The notes beneath the pieces are model-generated. The model worked only from the letters and a program-made list of their open reading frames with translations. It was not told the origin of the DNA and did not search any database. A stretch of 64,000 nucleotides of DNA from Micromonospora sp. NBC_00389 (lineage in GTDB: Bacteria; Actinomycetota; Actinomycetes; Mycobacteriales; Micromonosporaceae), in NCBI RefSeq assembly GCF_036059255.1, contig NZ_CP107947.1, forward strand, positions 2,852,001 to 2,916,000. The letters are read 5' to 3'. Positions 24,926 to 35,336 of this stretch are shown here, piece by piece. The translations under genes were made by a program, and so were the position numbers. The number at the start of each line of letters is the position of its first letter. The stretch's first letter is position 1.

Positions 24926-25705
24926 ATGAATATCGTCGTACTCGTCAAGCAGGTGCCTGATTCGGGCGCGGACCGCAACCTGCGCAATGACGACAACACC
25001 GTCGACCGCGGTTCGGCGAACAACGTGATCAACGAGATGGACGAGTACGCCATCGAGGAGGCGCTGAAGATCAAGGAGGCGCACGGTGGCGAGGTCACCA
25101 TCCTGACCATGGGTCCGGACCGGGCGACCGAGTCGATCCGCAAGGCGCTCTCCATGGGCCCGGACAAGGCCGTGCACGTGGTGGACGACGCCCTGCACGG
25201 TTCCTGCGCGGTTTCCACCTCGAAGGTGCTCGCCGCCGCGCTCGGTCAGCTCAACGCCGACCTGGTGATCTGCGGCGCGGAGTCCACCGACGGTCGGGTC
25301 CAGGTCATGCCGCACATGCTCGCCGAGCGGCTCGGCGTCGCGGCGCTCACCGGCGCCCGCAAGCTCACCGTCGACGGTGGCACGCTGACCGTCGAGCGGC
25401 AGACCGAGGAGGGCTACGAGGTCGTCACCGCCTCCACCCCGGCCGTGGTCTCCGTCTGGGACACCATCAACGAGCCGCGCTACCCCTCCTTCAAGGGCAT
25501 CATGGCCGCCAAGAAGAAGCCGGTGCAGACGTTCTCCCTGGCCGACCTCGGCGTCGCACCGACCGAGGTGGGCTTCGACGGCGCCACCAGCGCCGTGGTC
25601 GAGCACACCAAGCGCCCGCCGCGCTCCGGCGGAGCCAAGATCACCGACGAGGGCGAGGGCGGCGTCAAGCTGGTCGAGTTCCTCGCTACCGAGAAGTTCG
25701 TGTGA
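24926..25705 (+). CDS. etfB: Electron transfer flavoprotein subunit beta
   Basis: The 259-residue protein has the beta-ETF pattern NIVVLVKQVPDSG at the N-terminus, NEMDEYAIEEALKIKEAHGG, and the later LGQLNADLVICGAESTDGRV and GRVQVMPHMLAERLG regions. ETF accepts electrons from acyl-CoA dehydrogenases and passes them to ETF:quinone oxidoreductase; the beta subunit binds AMP. The ATG at 24926 has AGGAGGG upstream. It is followed 14 bp later by etfA. A shared palindrome upstream may coordinate it with other acyl-CoA genes. Homologue of mycobacterial FixA. Confidence 0.93.
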   Translation: MNIVVLVKQVPDSGADRNLRNDDNTVDRGSANNVINEMDEYAIEEALKIKEAHGGEVTILTMGPDRATESIRKALSMGPDKAVHVVDDALHGSCAVSTSKVLAAALGQLNADLVICGAESTDGRVQVMPHMLAERLGVAALTGARKLTVDGGTLTVERQTEEGYEVVTASTPAVVSVWDTINEPRYPSFKGIMAAKKKPVQTFSLADLGVAPTEVGFDGATSAVVEHTKRPPRSGGAKITDEGEGGVKLVEFLATEKFV

Positions 25706-25719
25706 GAGCGGGTCTGGAC

Positions 25720-26679
25720 ATGTCTGAGGTTCTCGTCGTCGTCGAAGCCACCAAGGAATTCGGCGTCAAGAAGGTCACCCTGGAGATGCTCACCCTCGCC
25801 CGCGAGCTGGGCACGCCCAGCGCGGTCGTGCTCGGCGGCGCTGGTGCGGCCGAGGCGCTGAGCGGCAAGCTGGGCGAGTACGGCGCGGAGAAGATCTACG
25901 CGGCCGAGGGTGACGAGATCGACGGCTACCTGGTGGCCCCCAAGGCCACCGTGCTGGCCGAGCTGGTCAAGCGGGTACAGCCCGCCGCCGTGCTGCTGGC
26001 CTCGGCGCAGGAGGGCAAGGAGATCGCCGCCCGGCTCGCCGTCAAGCTGGAGAACGGCATCCTGACCGACGTGGTCGGCCTGGCCGCCGACGGCACCGCC
26101 ACCCAGATCGCCTTCGCCGGCTCCACCATCGTCAAGTCCAAGGTCACCAAGGGCCTGCCGCTGGTCACCGTCCGGCCCAACTCGGTCACCCCGACCGCGG
26201 CGGCGGCCACCCCGACGATCGAGCAGCTCACGGTGTCGGTCACCGACAGCGACAAGCTGGCCAAGGTCGTCGAGCGGGTCGCCGAGCAGAAGGGCTCCCG
26301 CCCCGAGCTGACCGAGGCCGGCGTGGTCGTCTCCGGCGGTCGCGGTGTCGGCAACGCGGACAACTTCAAGCTGGTCGAGGAGCTGGCCGACCTGCTCGGC
26401 GGCGCCGTCGGCGCGTCCCGCGCGGCGGTCGACTCCGGCTTCTACCCGCACCAGTTCCAGGTGGGCCAGACCGGCAAGACGGTCTCCCCGCAGCTCTACG
26501 TCGCGCTCGGCATCTCCGGTGCCATCCAGCACCGGGCCGGCATGCAGACCTCGAAGACCATCGTCGCGGTCAACAAGGACGGCGAGGCGCCGATCTTCGA
26601 GCTGGCCGACTTCGGCGTGGTGGGCGACCTGTTCAAGATCGTCCCGCAGGCCGCCGAGGAGATCCGCAAGCGGAAGTGA
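25720..26679 (+). CDS. etfA: Electron transfer flavoprotein subunit alpha
   Basis: The 319-residue alpha-ETF has a less conserved N-terminal domain and a C-terminal FAD domain with the family signature [20 protein letters not shown], then [35 protein letters not shown] and [20 protein letters not shown]. It forms the FAD-binding subunit with EtfB. ATG 25720 is preferred; the in-frame GTG 25702 overlaps the etfB stop by 4 bp and could allow coupling. A perfect hairpin 50 bp downstream ends the operon. Confidence 0.93.
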   Translation: MSEVLVVVEATKEFGVKKVTLEMLTLARELGTPSAVVLGGAGAAEALSGKLGEYGAEKIYAAEGDEIDGYLVAPKATVLAELVKRVQPAAVLLASAQEGKEIAARLAVKLENGILTDVVGLAADGTATQIAFAGSTIVKSKVTKGLPLVTVRPNSVTPTAAAATPTIEQLTVSVTDSDKLAKVVERVAEQKGSRPELTEAGVVVSGGRGVGNADNFKLVEELADLLGGAVGASRAAVDSGFYPHQFQVGQTGKTVSPQLYVALGISGAIQHRAGMQTSKTIVAVNKDGEAPIFELADFGVVGDLFKIVPQAAEEIRKRK

Positions 26680-26729
26680 CCGACCCGGGGCTGCCGCCCA
26701 ACGGCACACCCCGGCACCGCACGACGAAC

Positions 26730-26755
26730 AGTGGCCGCCCGAGTGGGCGGCCACT
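26730..26755 (+). terminator. Terminator hairpin of the etfBA operon
   Basis: A perfect 11-bp stem (26730-26740 with 26745-26755, loop GAGT) is followed by TTCGTG. It is 51 bp after the etfA stop. Confidence 0.7.
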
Positions 26756-26813
26756 TTCGTGCTGGCGGAAAGGGAGCTGATCGGCGGGCCGGGGAGCTGA
26801 GCCGACCCGCCGA

Positions 26814-27101
26814 TCAGCCCGTCAGGGTGCCCCTCAGCAGGCTGTCGCCGGAATGGGCGGGCTTGTTGTCGTACTGCTCGGCGGAGACGTCGACCACCGA
26901 GTAGGAGCGCAGGTCGACGTTCGAGGGCAGGGGCAGCAGCGCGTCCGGGCCGTCACCGAGGGTGCCGACCGAGAACATCTGCATCGTCGTCGGGTTGATG
27001 AGCCAGACCTCGTAGTACCCCGGCACGCGCGGGAGATTCGCCACGTGCAGATGTAGTTGGCCGCCCTGGAAGACCCGGGCGTCACCGTTGGCAGCCGCCC
27101 A
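26814..27101 (-). pseudogene. C-terminal fragment of an anti-sigma factor (RskA-like)
   Basis: Reading the reverse strand from about 27101 to the stop at 26814 gives roughly 95 residues that match the C-terminal domain of RskA/anti-sigma-K-type proteins: the tail of the extracytoplasmic beta domain with PGYYEVWLINPTTMQMFSVG, VDLRSYSVVDVSAEQYD and PAHSGDSLLRGTLTG. Upstream in the same frame only a Pro/Gly-rich sequence antisense to the cysteine desulfurase gene is left, with no zinc-binding N-terminal domain or membrane helix. This looks like a relic of a deleted gene; no sigma factor gene is nearby. Confidence 0.6.
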
Positions 27102-27266
27102 GCGGGACCAGCCACCGCGCCGGTCTCCCGGACCCGGTCCGGATGCGGGCGGGGACGGGGGAGAGGAACCTCTTCCCGCCCCGGCCGTACCGCGTCGAGC
27201 GGGGGCCTCCGGGGTCGGCCGCTCACCGGAGTCCCCTCCGCCATCCGGTCTCCGACCTGTCGGCCG

Positions 27267-27272
27267 TAGGCT
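27267..27272 (+). promoter_or_regulatory. Candidate -10 box (TAGGCT) of a leaderless promoter
   Basis: TAGGCT lies 5 nt before the GTG at 27278 and 8 nt before the ATG at 27281, with no ribosome binding site. It is identical to the box before the gene at 26. Confidence 0.45.
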
Positions 27273-27280
27273 GAACGGTG

Positions 27281-28456
27281 ATGGCTTACCTGGATCATGC
27301 GGCGACCACTCCGATGCTCGATGAGGCACTGGAGGCGTACGTCGCCACCGCCCGCGAGGTCGGCAACGCGTCCTCCCTGCACGCGGCGGGTCGCCGTGCC
27401 CGCCGCCGGGTCGAAGAGTCGCGCGAGCGGGTGGCCGCCGTCCTGGGCGCCCGGCCCTCCGAGGTGATCTTCACCGGTGGTGGCACGGAGAGCGACAACC
27501 TTGCGGTCAAGGGCATCTTCTGGGCCCGCCGGGGAGCCGGCCCCGACCGCCGACGGGTGGTCTCCAGCGCCATCGAGCACCACGCGGTGCTGGATGCGGT
27601 GGACTGGCTGGCCCAGCACGAGGGGGCCGAGGTCGGCTGGCTGCCGGTGGACGCCGCCGGTCGACTCGACCCGGAGGACCTGCGCGCCGAGTTGGCAGCG
27701 CACACCGACCGGGTGGCCGTGGTCACCGCGATGTGGGCGAACAACGAGGTGGGCACCGTCCAGCCGGTAGCCGAGCTGGCCGCCGTCGCCGCCGAGCACG
27801 GCGTGCCGTTCCACACGGACGCCATCCAGGCCGTCGGTCAGGTGCCGGTCGATTTCGCCGCCAGCGGGGTCGCCGCGCTGACCGTCACCGGGCACAAGCT
27901 GGGCGGTCCGACCGGGGTGGGGGCGCTGCTGCTCGCCCGGGACGTGGCGGCCACGCCGCTGCTGCACGGTGGCGGCCAGGAACGCGACATACGCTCCGGC
28001 ACCCTGGACACCGCCGGCATCGTCGCCTTCGCGGTCGCCGTCGAGGCGGCCGTGAAGGGCCAGCAGGAGTACGCGGCCCGGGTGGCCGCGCTCCGTGACG
28101 ACCTGATCGAGCGGGTCCGCCAGGCGGTGCCCGAGGTGATCTACAACGGTGACCCGGTCGACCGGCTGCCCGGTAACGCGCACTTCTCCTTCCCCGGCTG
28201 CGAGGGCGACGCCCTGCTGCTCCTGCTCGACGCCCAGGGCATCGCCTGCTCGACGGGCTCGGCCTGCTCGGCCGGGGTGGCCCAGCCCTCGCACGTGCTG
28301 CTGGCGATGGGCGCCGACGATGACCGCGCCCGCTCCTCGCTGCGCTTCACCCTCGGTCACACCAGCACCCAGACCGAGATCGACGCCCTCATCGCCGCCC
28401 TCCCGGCGGCCGTCGACCGCGCCCGCCGAGCCGCCGCCCACCGCACCCAGCGCTAA
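27281..28456 (+). CDS. Cysteine desulfurase (IscS/NifS type)
   Basis: The 391-residue PLP enzyme has the IscS/NifS pattern: DHAATTPM start, [10 protein letters not shown], the PLP lysine K206 in TGHKLGGP, and the catalytic cysteine C329 in [21 protein letters not shown] region (type I loop). It removes sulfur from cysteine as an enzyme-bound persulfide. The nearby mnmA strongly suggests sulfur donation to tRNA thiolation. The ATG at 27281 (or GTG 27278) fits the upstream leaderless box. The order etfB-etfA-desulfurase-mnmA is the same as in mycobacteria as I recall it. Confidence 0.9.
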   Translation: MAYLDHAATTPMLDEALEAYVATAREVGNASSLHAAGRRARRRVEESRERVAAVLGARPSEVIFTGGGTESDNLAVKGIFWARRGAGPDRRRVVSSAIEHHAVLDAVDWLAQHEGAEVGWLPVDAAGRLDPEDLRAELAAHTDRVAVVTAMWANNEVGTVQPVAELAAVAAEHGVPFHTDAIQAVGQVPVDFAASGVAALTVTGHKLGGPTGVGALLLARDVAATPLLHGGGQERDIRSGTLDTAGIVAFAVAVEAAVKGQQEYAARVAALRDDLIERVRQAVPEVIYNGDPVDRLPGNAHFSFPGCEGDALLLLLDAQGIACSTGSACSAGVAQPSHVLLAMGADDDRARSSLRFTLGHTSTQTEIDALIAALPAAVDRARRAAAHRTQR

Positions 28457-28484
28457 CCCCCCCGCCCCGGCCACCCCTCACCCG

Positions 28485-28559
28485 GTCGATCATGGGGTCG
28501 TGGTGCCCGGAGTGCGATGGCAGGCGGCTTTTGTCCCCCACCACAACTCCATGATCGAC
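28485..28559. repeat. Long imperfect inverted repeat, probably a dispersed intergenic repeat
   Basis: The arm GTCGATCATGGGGTCGTGG (28485-28503) pairs with CCACAACTCCATGATCGAC (28541-28559) at 17 of 19 positions, with a 37-nt loop. From memory, arms of this type (GATCATGGAGTTGTGG) are frequent in Micromonosporaceae spacers, which would make this a dispersed element. It lies between the desulfurase and mnmA genes. Confidence 0.55.
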
Positions 28560-28642
28560 GGAGCGGGGGCGGGGTGTTGTGGCGGGGATGGGGGTGGGTT
28601 GGGTCGGTGGATAGGCTGGGGGGAGGGAAGGGGAGTGGGCTG

Positions 28643-29716
28643 GTGAGGGTGTTGGCGGCTATGTCGGGCGGGGTTGACTCGGCCGTGGCGGCGGCGCGGG
28701 CGGTGGCGGCCGGGCACGACGTGACCGGCGTGCACCTGGCGCTGGCTCGCAATCCACAGACCTACCGGACCGGGGCGCGTGGCTGCTGCACCCTGGAGGA
28801 CTCCCGGGACGCCCGGCGAGCGGCCGACGTGATCGGCATCCCGTTCTACGTCTGGGACATGGCCGACCGGTTCCACGCCGACGTGGTGGACGACTTCGTG
28901 GCCGAGTACGCGGCCGGCCGTACGCCGAATCCCTGCCTGCGCTGCAACGAGAAGATCAAGTTCACGGCGGTGCTGGACCGGGCGGTGGCCCTGGGCTTCG
29001 ACGCGGTGGTGACCGGCCACCACGCCCGGCTCGGCCCGGACGGGCTGCTGCGGCGCAGCGTCGACGTGGCCAAGGACCAGTCGTACGTGCTGGCCGTGCT
29101 CACCCGCGAGCAGCTGGACCGGTCGATCTTCCCGCTCGGCGACTCGACCAAGGCGCAGGTCCGCGTGGAGGCCGCCGAGCGCGGCCTGGCGGTGGCCGAC
29201 AAGCCGGACTCGCACGACATCTGCTTCATCGCCGACGGCGACACCCGGGGCTTCCTGGCTGGCCGGCTCGGTGCGGCGCCCGGCGACGTGGTGGACGCGA
29301 GCACCGGCGCGGTGGTCGGCAGCCACACCGGCGCGTACGCGTACACCGTGGGCCAGCGTCGCGGGCTGCACCTGGACCGACCCGCCCCGGACGGCCGGCC
29401 GCGCTACGTGCTCTCCATCACGCCGAAGACCAACACGGTGACGGTCGGCCCGGCCGAGGCGCTGGAGGTGTTCCAGGTGCACGCCGAGCGGCCGGTCTGG
29501 ACCGGTGGCTCGCGTCCGGACGCGCCGGTCGAGTGCGAGGTGCAGCTGCGCGCGCACGGCGAGGTGGTGCCGGCCACCGTGGCCCTCGACGGCGACCGGC
29601 TCCACGCCGAGCTGCGTCGGCCGGTCCGCGGCGTCGCCGCCGGTCAGGCCGTGGTGGCGTACCGGCCGGACCCGGCCGGCGACGTGGTCCTCGGCTCCGC
29701 CACCATCACCGGCTGA
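28643..29716 (+). CDS. mnmA: tRNA-specific 2-thiouridylase MnmA (TrmU)
   Basis: The 357-residue enzyme has the ATP-pyrophosphatase P-loop motif [11 protein letters not shown] at residues 8-18, a first active-site cysteine in [14 protein letters not shown] and the second in [15 protein letters not shown]. It adds sulfur to U34 at the 2-position in tRNA(Lys/Glu/Gln). The GTG at 28643 is chosen because GGGAG is about 9 nt upstream and the P-loop begins at residue 8. The preceding 80 bases are unusually G-rich. It probably receives sulfur from the cysteine desulfurase upstream. Confidence 0.93.
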   Translation: MRVLAAMSGGVDSAVAAARAVAAGHDVTGVHLALARNPQTYRTGARGCCTLEDSRDARRAADVIGIPFYVWDMADRFHADVVDDFVAEYAAGRTPNPCLRCNEKIKFTAVLDRAVALGFDAVVTGHHARLGPDGLLRRSVDVAKDQSYVLAVLTREQLDRSIFPLGDSTKAQVRVEAAERGLAVADKPDSHDICFIADGDTRGFLAGRLGAAPGDVVDASTGAVVGSHTGAYAYTVGQRRGLHLDRPAPDGRPRYVLSITPKTNTVTVGPAEALEVFQVHAERPVWTGGSRPDAPVECEVQLRAHGEVVPATVALDGDRLHAELRRPVRGVAAGQAVVAYRPDPAGDVVLGSATITG

Positions 29717-29791
29717 CCCGGCGCTGAGCGGCCGCCGCGAGCCGGGGCCGGCGAGGTGGCCGTCGCAGCCCGGGGCATCTCGCGCACCGGA

Positions 29792-29797
29792 TACCCT
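29792..29797 (+). promoter_or_regulatory. Candidate -10 box (TACCCT) of a leaderless promoter
   Basis: TACCCT lies 6 nt before the GTG at 29804, again with no ribosome binding site. Confidence 0.45.
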
Positions 29798-29803
29798 TCG
29801 GCC

Positions 29804-30808
29804 GTGACAGATCAGGCGTGGCCCTGGCCGGCCGGCGCGGCAACCGGTATCGGTTCGCTGCCCGGCACCGACATCGCCGAGGCCCAGCGGGTGGTCCTCG
29901 GCGAGCTTCCGGCGCTGCCCCACCTGCCCGAGCTGCCGGCTCGCGGCCCCGGGGCCGACCTGATCGGTCGCACCGCCGGAATGCTGGTCGAGCTGCCCGT
30001 CGAGCTGTACGCGGGCCGTTGGCGGGTCGCCCCGCGCCCGGGCCGTGACCTGCGCCGTGCACGCGACCTGCTGGAACGCGATCTGGACCAGCTCGCCGAG
30101 CAGGCCGAGGAGTACGCCGGCCCGATCAAGGTGCAGGCCGGTGGCCCGCTCACCCTGGCCGCCGCGCTGGAGTTGCCGATCGGCGGCCGGTTGCTGCGTG
30201 ACCCCGGCGCGGTCCGTGATCTCACCGACTCCCTCGCCGAGGGGCTACGCGTGCACGTCGCGGCGGTCGCCCGGCAACTGCCGCACGCCTCGGTGCTGCT
30301 CCAACTGGACGAGCCGTCGCTGCCGACCGTGCTGGCCGGGCGGGTGCCCACCGAGAGCGGGCTGGGCGCGTACCGGGCGGTGGAGTCGGTGGACGCGGCG
30401 GCGCTGCTGCGCACGGTCGTCGAAGCGGTCGGCGTGCCGACCGTGGTGCACTGCTGCGCCCCGGACGTGCCGCTGGAGCTGATCCGGTCGACCGGCGCTG
30501 CCGCCGTCGCCCTCGACCTGGGCCTGCTCACCGAGCTGGACCCGCTGGGCGAGGCGATCGACGCCGGCCTCGGGTTGCTGGCCGGGGCCGCGCCGACGCG
30601 GCCGCCGTCGACCGGTCCGGCGCCGACCTCCGCCCAGATCGCCGATCGGGTACGCCAGCTCTGGGACCGCCTCGGCTTCCCCCGTCGACAGCTCGCCGAG
30701 CAGGTGGTGATCACCCCGGCCTGTGGCCTCGCCGGCGCCACCCCGGAGTACGCCCGGACGGTGCTGGCCGCCTGCCGGGACGCCGGCCGGCGCCTCGTCG
30801 AGGACTGA
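29804..30808 (+). CDS. MetE-like (cobalamin-independent methionine synthase C-terminal type) barrel protein
   Basis: The 334-residue protein starts with a UroD/MetE-like pattern ATGIGSLPGTDIAEAQ and ends PACGLAGATPEYARTVLAA. The zinc ligands of MetE appear to be kept: His-Cys in VVHCCAPDV and the late Cys in PACGL. It is far shorter than MetE (about 750 residues), so it is a single barrel that could transfer methyl groups. As I recall, Rv3015c is the equivalent in M. tuberculosis, next to ligA, with unknown substrate. GTG 29804 fits the leaderless -10 box; a longer frame upstream is rejected. Confidence 0.75.
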   Translation: MTDQAWPWPAGAATGIGSLPGTDIAEAQRVVLGELPALPHLPELPARGPGADLIGRTAGMLVELPVELYAGRWRVAPRPGRDLRRARDLLERDLDQLAEQAEEYAGPIKVQAGGPLTLAAALELPIGGRLLRDPGAVRDLTDSLAEGLRVHVAAVARQLPHASVLLQLDEPSLPTVLAGRVPTESGLGAYRAVESVDAAALLRTVVEAVGVPTVVHCCAPDVPLELIRSTGAAAVALDLGLLTELDPLGEAIDAGLGLLAGAAPTRPPSTGPAPTSAQIADRVRQLWDRLGFPRRQLAEQVVITPACGLAGATPEYARTVLAACRDAGRRLVED

Positions 30809-30837
30809 GGTTTCCTGTCGTACCTGGTGGGGGCAGG

Positions 30838-31212
30838 ATGAGCGTCATGGTTGGACAGCTACGTTCAGTGGTGATCGACTGCCCGGATCCGCGGGCGCTG
30901 GCCGCGTTCTACGCGGAGCTGCTCGGCATGCCTCTGGCCGAGGGCGACTCCGACGACGAATGGGTGGTGCTGGGCGGCCCGCCCGGGCAGCAGCCCCGGC
31001 TGGCGTTCCAGCGGGCGCTCAACCTGCGTCCGCCGGCCTGGCCTGATCCGGAGCGCCCGCAGCAGTTCCACATCGACGTGACAGTGACCGACGTCGAGGC
31101 CGCCGAGAAGGCGGCGCTGGCGCTCGGCGCCCGACGGCTGCCGGGTGAGGGCGACGGCTGGCGGGTCTACGCCGATCCGGCCGGCCACCCGTTCTGCCTC
31201 TGCTGGGACTGA
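30838..31212 (+). CDS. VOC superfamily (glyoxalase-like) protein
   Basis: The 124-residue protein is a single vicinal-oxygen-chelate module pair: LRSVVIDCPDPRALAAFYAELLG at the start (paired beta-alpha-beta), QFHIDVTVTDVEAAEKAA in the middle and VYADPAGHPFCLCWD at the end. The His in QFHIDV is a likely metal ligand. VOC members include glyoxalase I, bleomycin-binding and dioxygenase proteins; the specific reaction cannot be told. GGGGGCAGG lies just upstream of ATG 30838; ATG 30847 is another option. It lies 30 bp after the MetE-like gene and may be co-transcribed. Confidence 0.8.
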   Translation: MSVMVGQLRSVVIDCPDPRALAAFYAELLGMPLAEGDSDDEWVVLGGPPGQQPRLAFQRALNLRPPAWPDPERPQQFHIDVTVTDVEAAEKAALALGARRLPGEGDGWRVYADPAGHPFCLCWD

Positions 31213-31219
31213 GCCTGGC

Positions 31220-31260
31220 GTGGATCACGACGGCCGGGCATCATGGCCGCCGTGATCCAC
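31220..31260. repeat. 16-bp inverted repeat spanning the start of the ADP-ribosylglycohydrolase gene
   Basis: GTGGATCACGACGGCC (31220-31235) pairs with GGCCGCCGTGATCCAC (31245-31260), one mismatch, around a 9-nt loop. The ATG at 31243 lies at the loop/stem border. It may be the terminator of the VOC gene, a translation-control hairpin or a dispersed repeat. Confidence 0.7.
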
Positions 31261-32253
31261 AACTCTCCGCTGCGCGCCTCGGGATCGCTCTTCGGTCTCG
31301 CCTACGGCGATGCGCTGGGCAAGCCGACCGAATTCCTGACCGTCGCCGAGATCGAGCGGCGGTACGGCCCGACCGGTCCGCGGGAGCTGTCCGGTGAGCC
31401 GGCGCTGGTCACCGACGACACCCAGATGGCGCTGGCGGTGGGCTGGGCGCTGCACGAGGCGCCGTCGCTCACCCCGGAGGTCGTGGAGCCGCTGCTGCGG
31501 CGGCGTTTCCTGGCCTGGGCGATCAGCCCGGACAACAACCGCGCCCCGGGGATGACCTGCCTGCGCGCCTGCGCCGAGCTGGGTCGCGGGCTCCGCTGGC
31601 AGGAGGCGACGGTCGCCGGGTCGAAGGGGTGCGGCGCCAACATGCGGGTGACGCCGGTCGGGTTGCTCGACGTGGACCTGGACACGCTGGCCGGGTTGGC
31701 CCAGCTACAGGCCGGGTTGACGCACGGCCACCCGACCGGGCTGGCTGCCAGCGAGCTCACCGCGTACGCGGTCTTCGCACTGCGCGGGGGCGCCACGCTC
31801 GCCGAGCTTCCCGCGATTCTCATCGACCGGGCGCGCACCCAGCGCCGGGTGTACCGGGAGCAGTGGCTGGGTGACCTCTGGCAGCGCCCCGGGGTCCGGA
31901 CCCCGGAGGACTTCATCGCCCAGGGCTGGGACGAGTGCCTGGCGGTGCTGGGGCGACTGACGACCGCCCTGGGCCAACCGGATGACGGCGCTGACCCGTG
32001 CCGGGTCACCGGGGATGGCTGGGTGGCCGAGGAGGCGCTGGCCACCGCTCTGCTCTGCGCGGTACGGCACGCCGATGACCCGGTCTCGGCACTGGCCCGG
32101 GGTGCGACCACCGCCGGTGACTCCGACTCGATCGCCGCCCTGGCCGGCGCCTTCGTGGGTGCGGCCGCCGGGATGACCGCCTGGCCACCCGCCTGGGTCG
32201 ACCGCATCGAGTACGCCGACCAGCTCGCCACGCTCGGCGCGGCCTGGGACTGA
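31243..32253 (+). CDS. ADP-ribosylglycohydrolase family protein
   Basis: The 336-residue protein shows the ADP-ribosylglycohydrolase/DraG pattern: GLAYGDALGKPTEF near the start, the first metal site TDDTQMALAVGWAL and the second GDSDSIAALAGAFVGAAAG near the end. All dinuclear Mg/Mn aspartates (TDDT, DSDS) are present, so it is probably an active hydrolase removing ADP-ribose from proteins or metabolites. The start may be ATG 31243 or GTG 31252, both inside the inverted repeat. No ADP-ribosyltransferase gene is visible nearby. Confidence 0.87.
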   Translation: MAAVIHNSPLRASGSLFGLAYGDALGKPTEFLTVAEIERRYGPTGPRELSGEPALVTDDTQMALAVGWALHEAPSLTPEVVEPLLRRRFLAWAISPDNNRAPGMTCLRACAELGRGLRWQEATVAGSKGCGANMRVTPVGLLDVDLDTLAGLAQLQAGLTHGHPTGLAASELTAYAVFALRGGATLAELPAILIDRARTQRRVYREQWLGDLWQRPGVRTPEDFIAQGWDECLAVLGRLTTALGQPDDGADPCRVTGDGWVAEEALATALLCAVRHADDPVSALARGATTAGDSDSIAALAGAFVGAAAGMTAWPPAWVDRIEYADQLATLGAAWD

Positions 32254-32276
32254 TCCCGTTCGGCGGCGGAGGCGTG

Positions 32277-32305
32277 CCCCGCCCCGGGGGATCGCCGGGC
32301 GGGGG
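32277..32305. terminator. Terminator-like GC hairpin between convergent genes
   Basis: Arms of about 9 bp (32277-32285 with 32297-32305) form an imperfect CCCCGCCCC/GGGCGGGGG stem between the ADP-ribosylglycohydrolase stop and the PemK-like stop. Confidence 0.45.
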
Positions 32306-32309
32306 ACGG

Positions 32310-35178
<2,869 letters not shown>

Positions 35179-35336
35179 CCGCCGCCGGCGTCTCGCCGCA
35201 CCGGCTGGTCGCGCATACCAACTTAATTACGACTACGACCGATTCGTGACTGTCATACCGGGAAAATCGGGGCTGAGGGCGTTTCATTGGGTCACGGCGT
35301 GCTCACCGGCACGCCGACCGTCGGTCGGGAGGTGTG

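Noticed and set aside
26834..28474. Very long reverse-strand open frame over the cysteine desulfurase gene
   Set aside because: It is a shadow of the real gene: the protein is low-complexity Gly/Arg/His, and the plus-strand frame has all desulfurase motifs. Only the first part in another frame (26814-27101) is kept as a relic.
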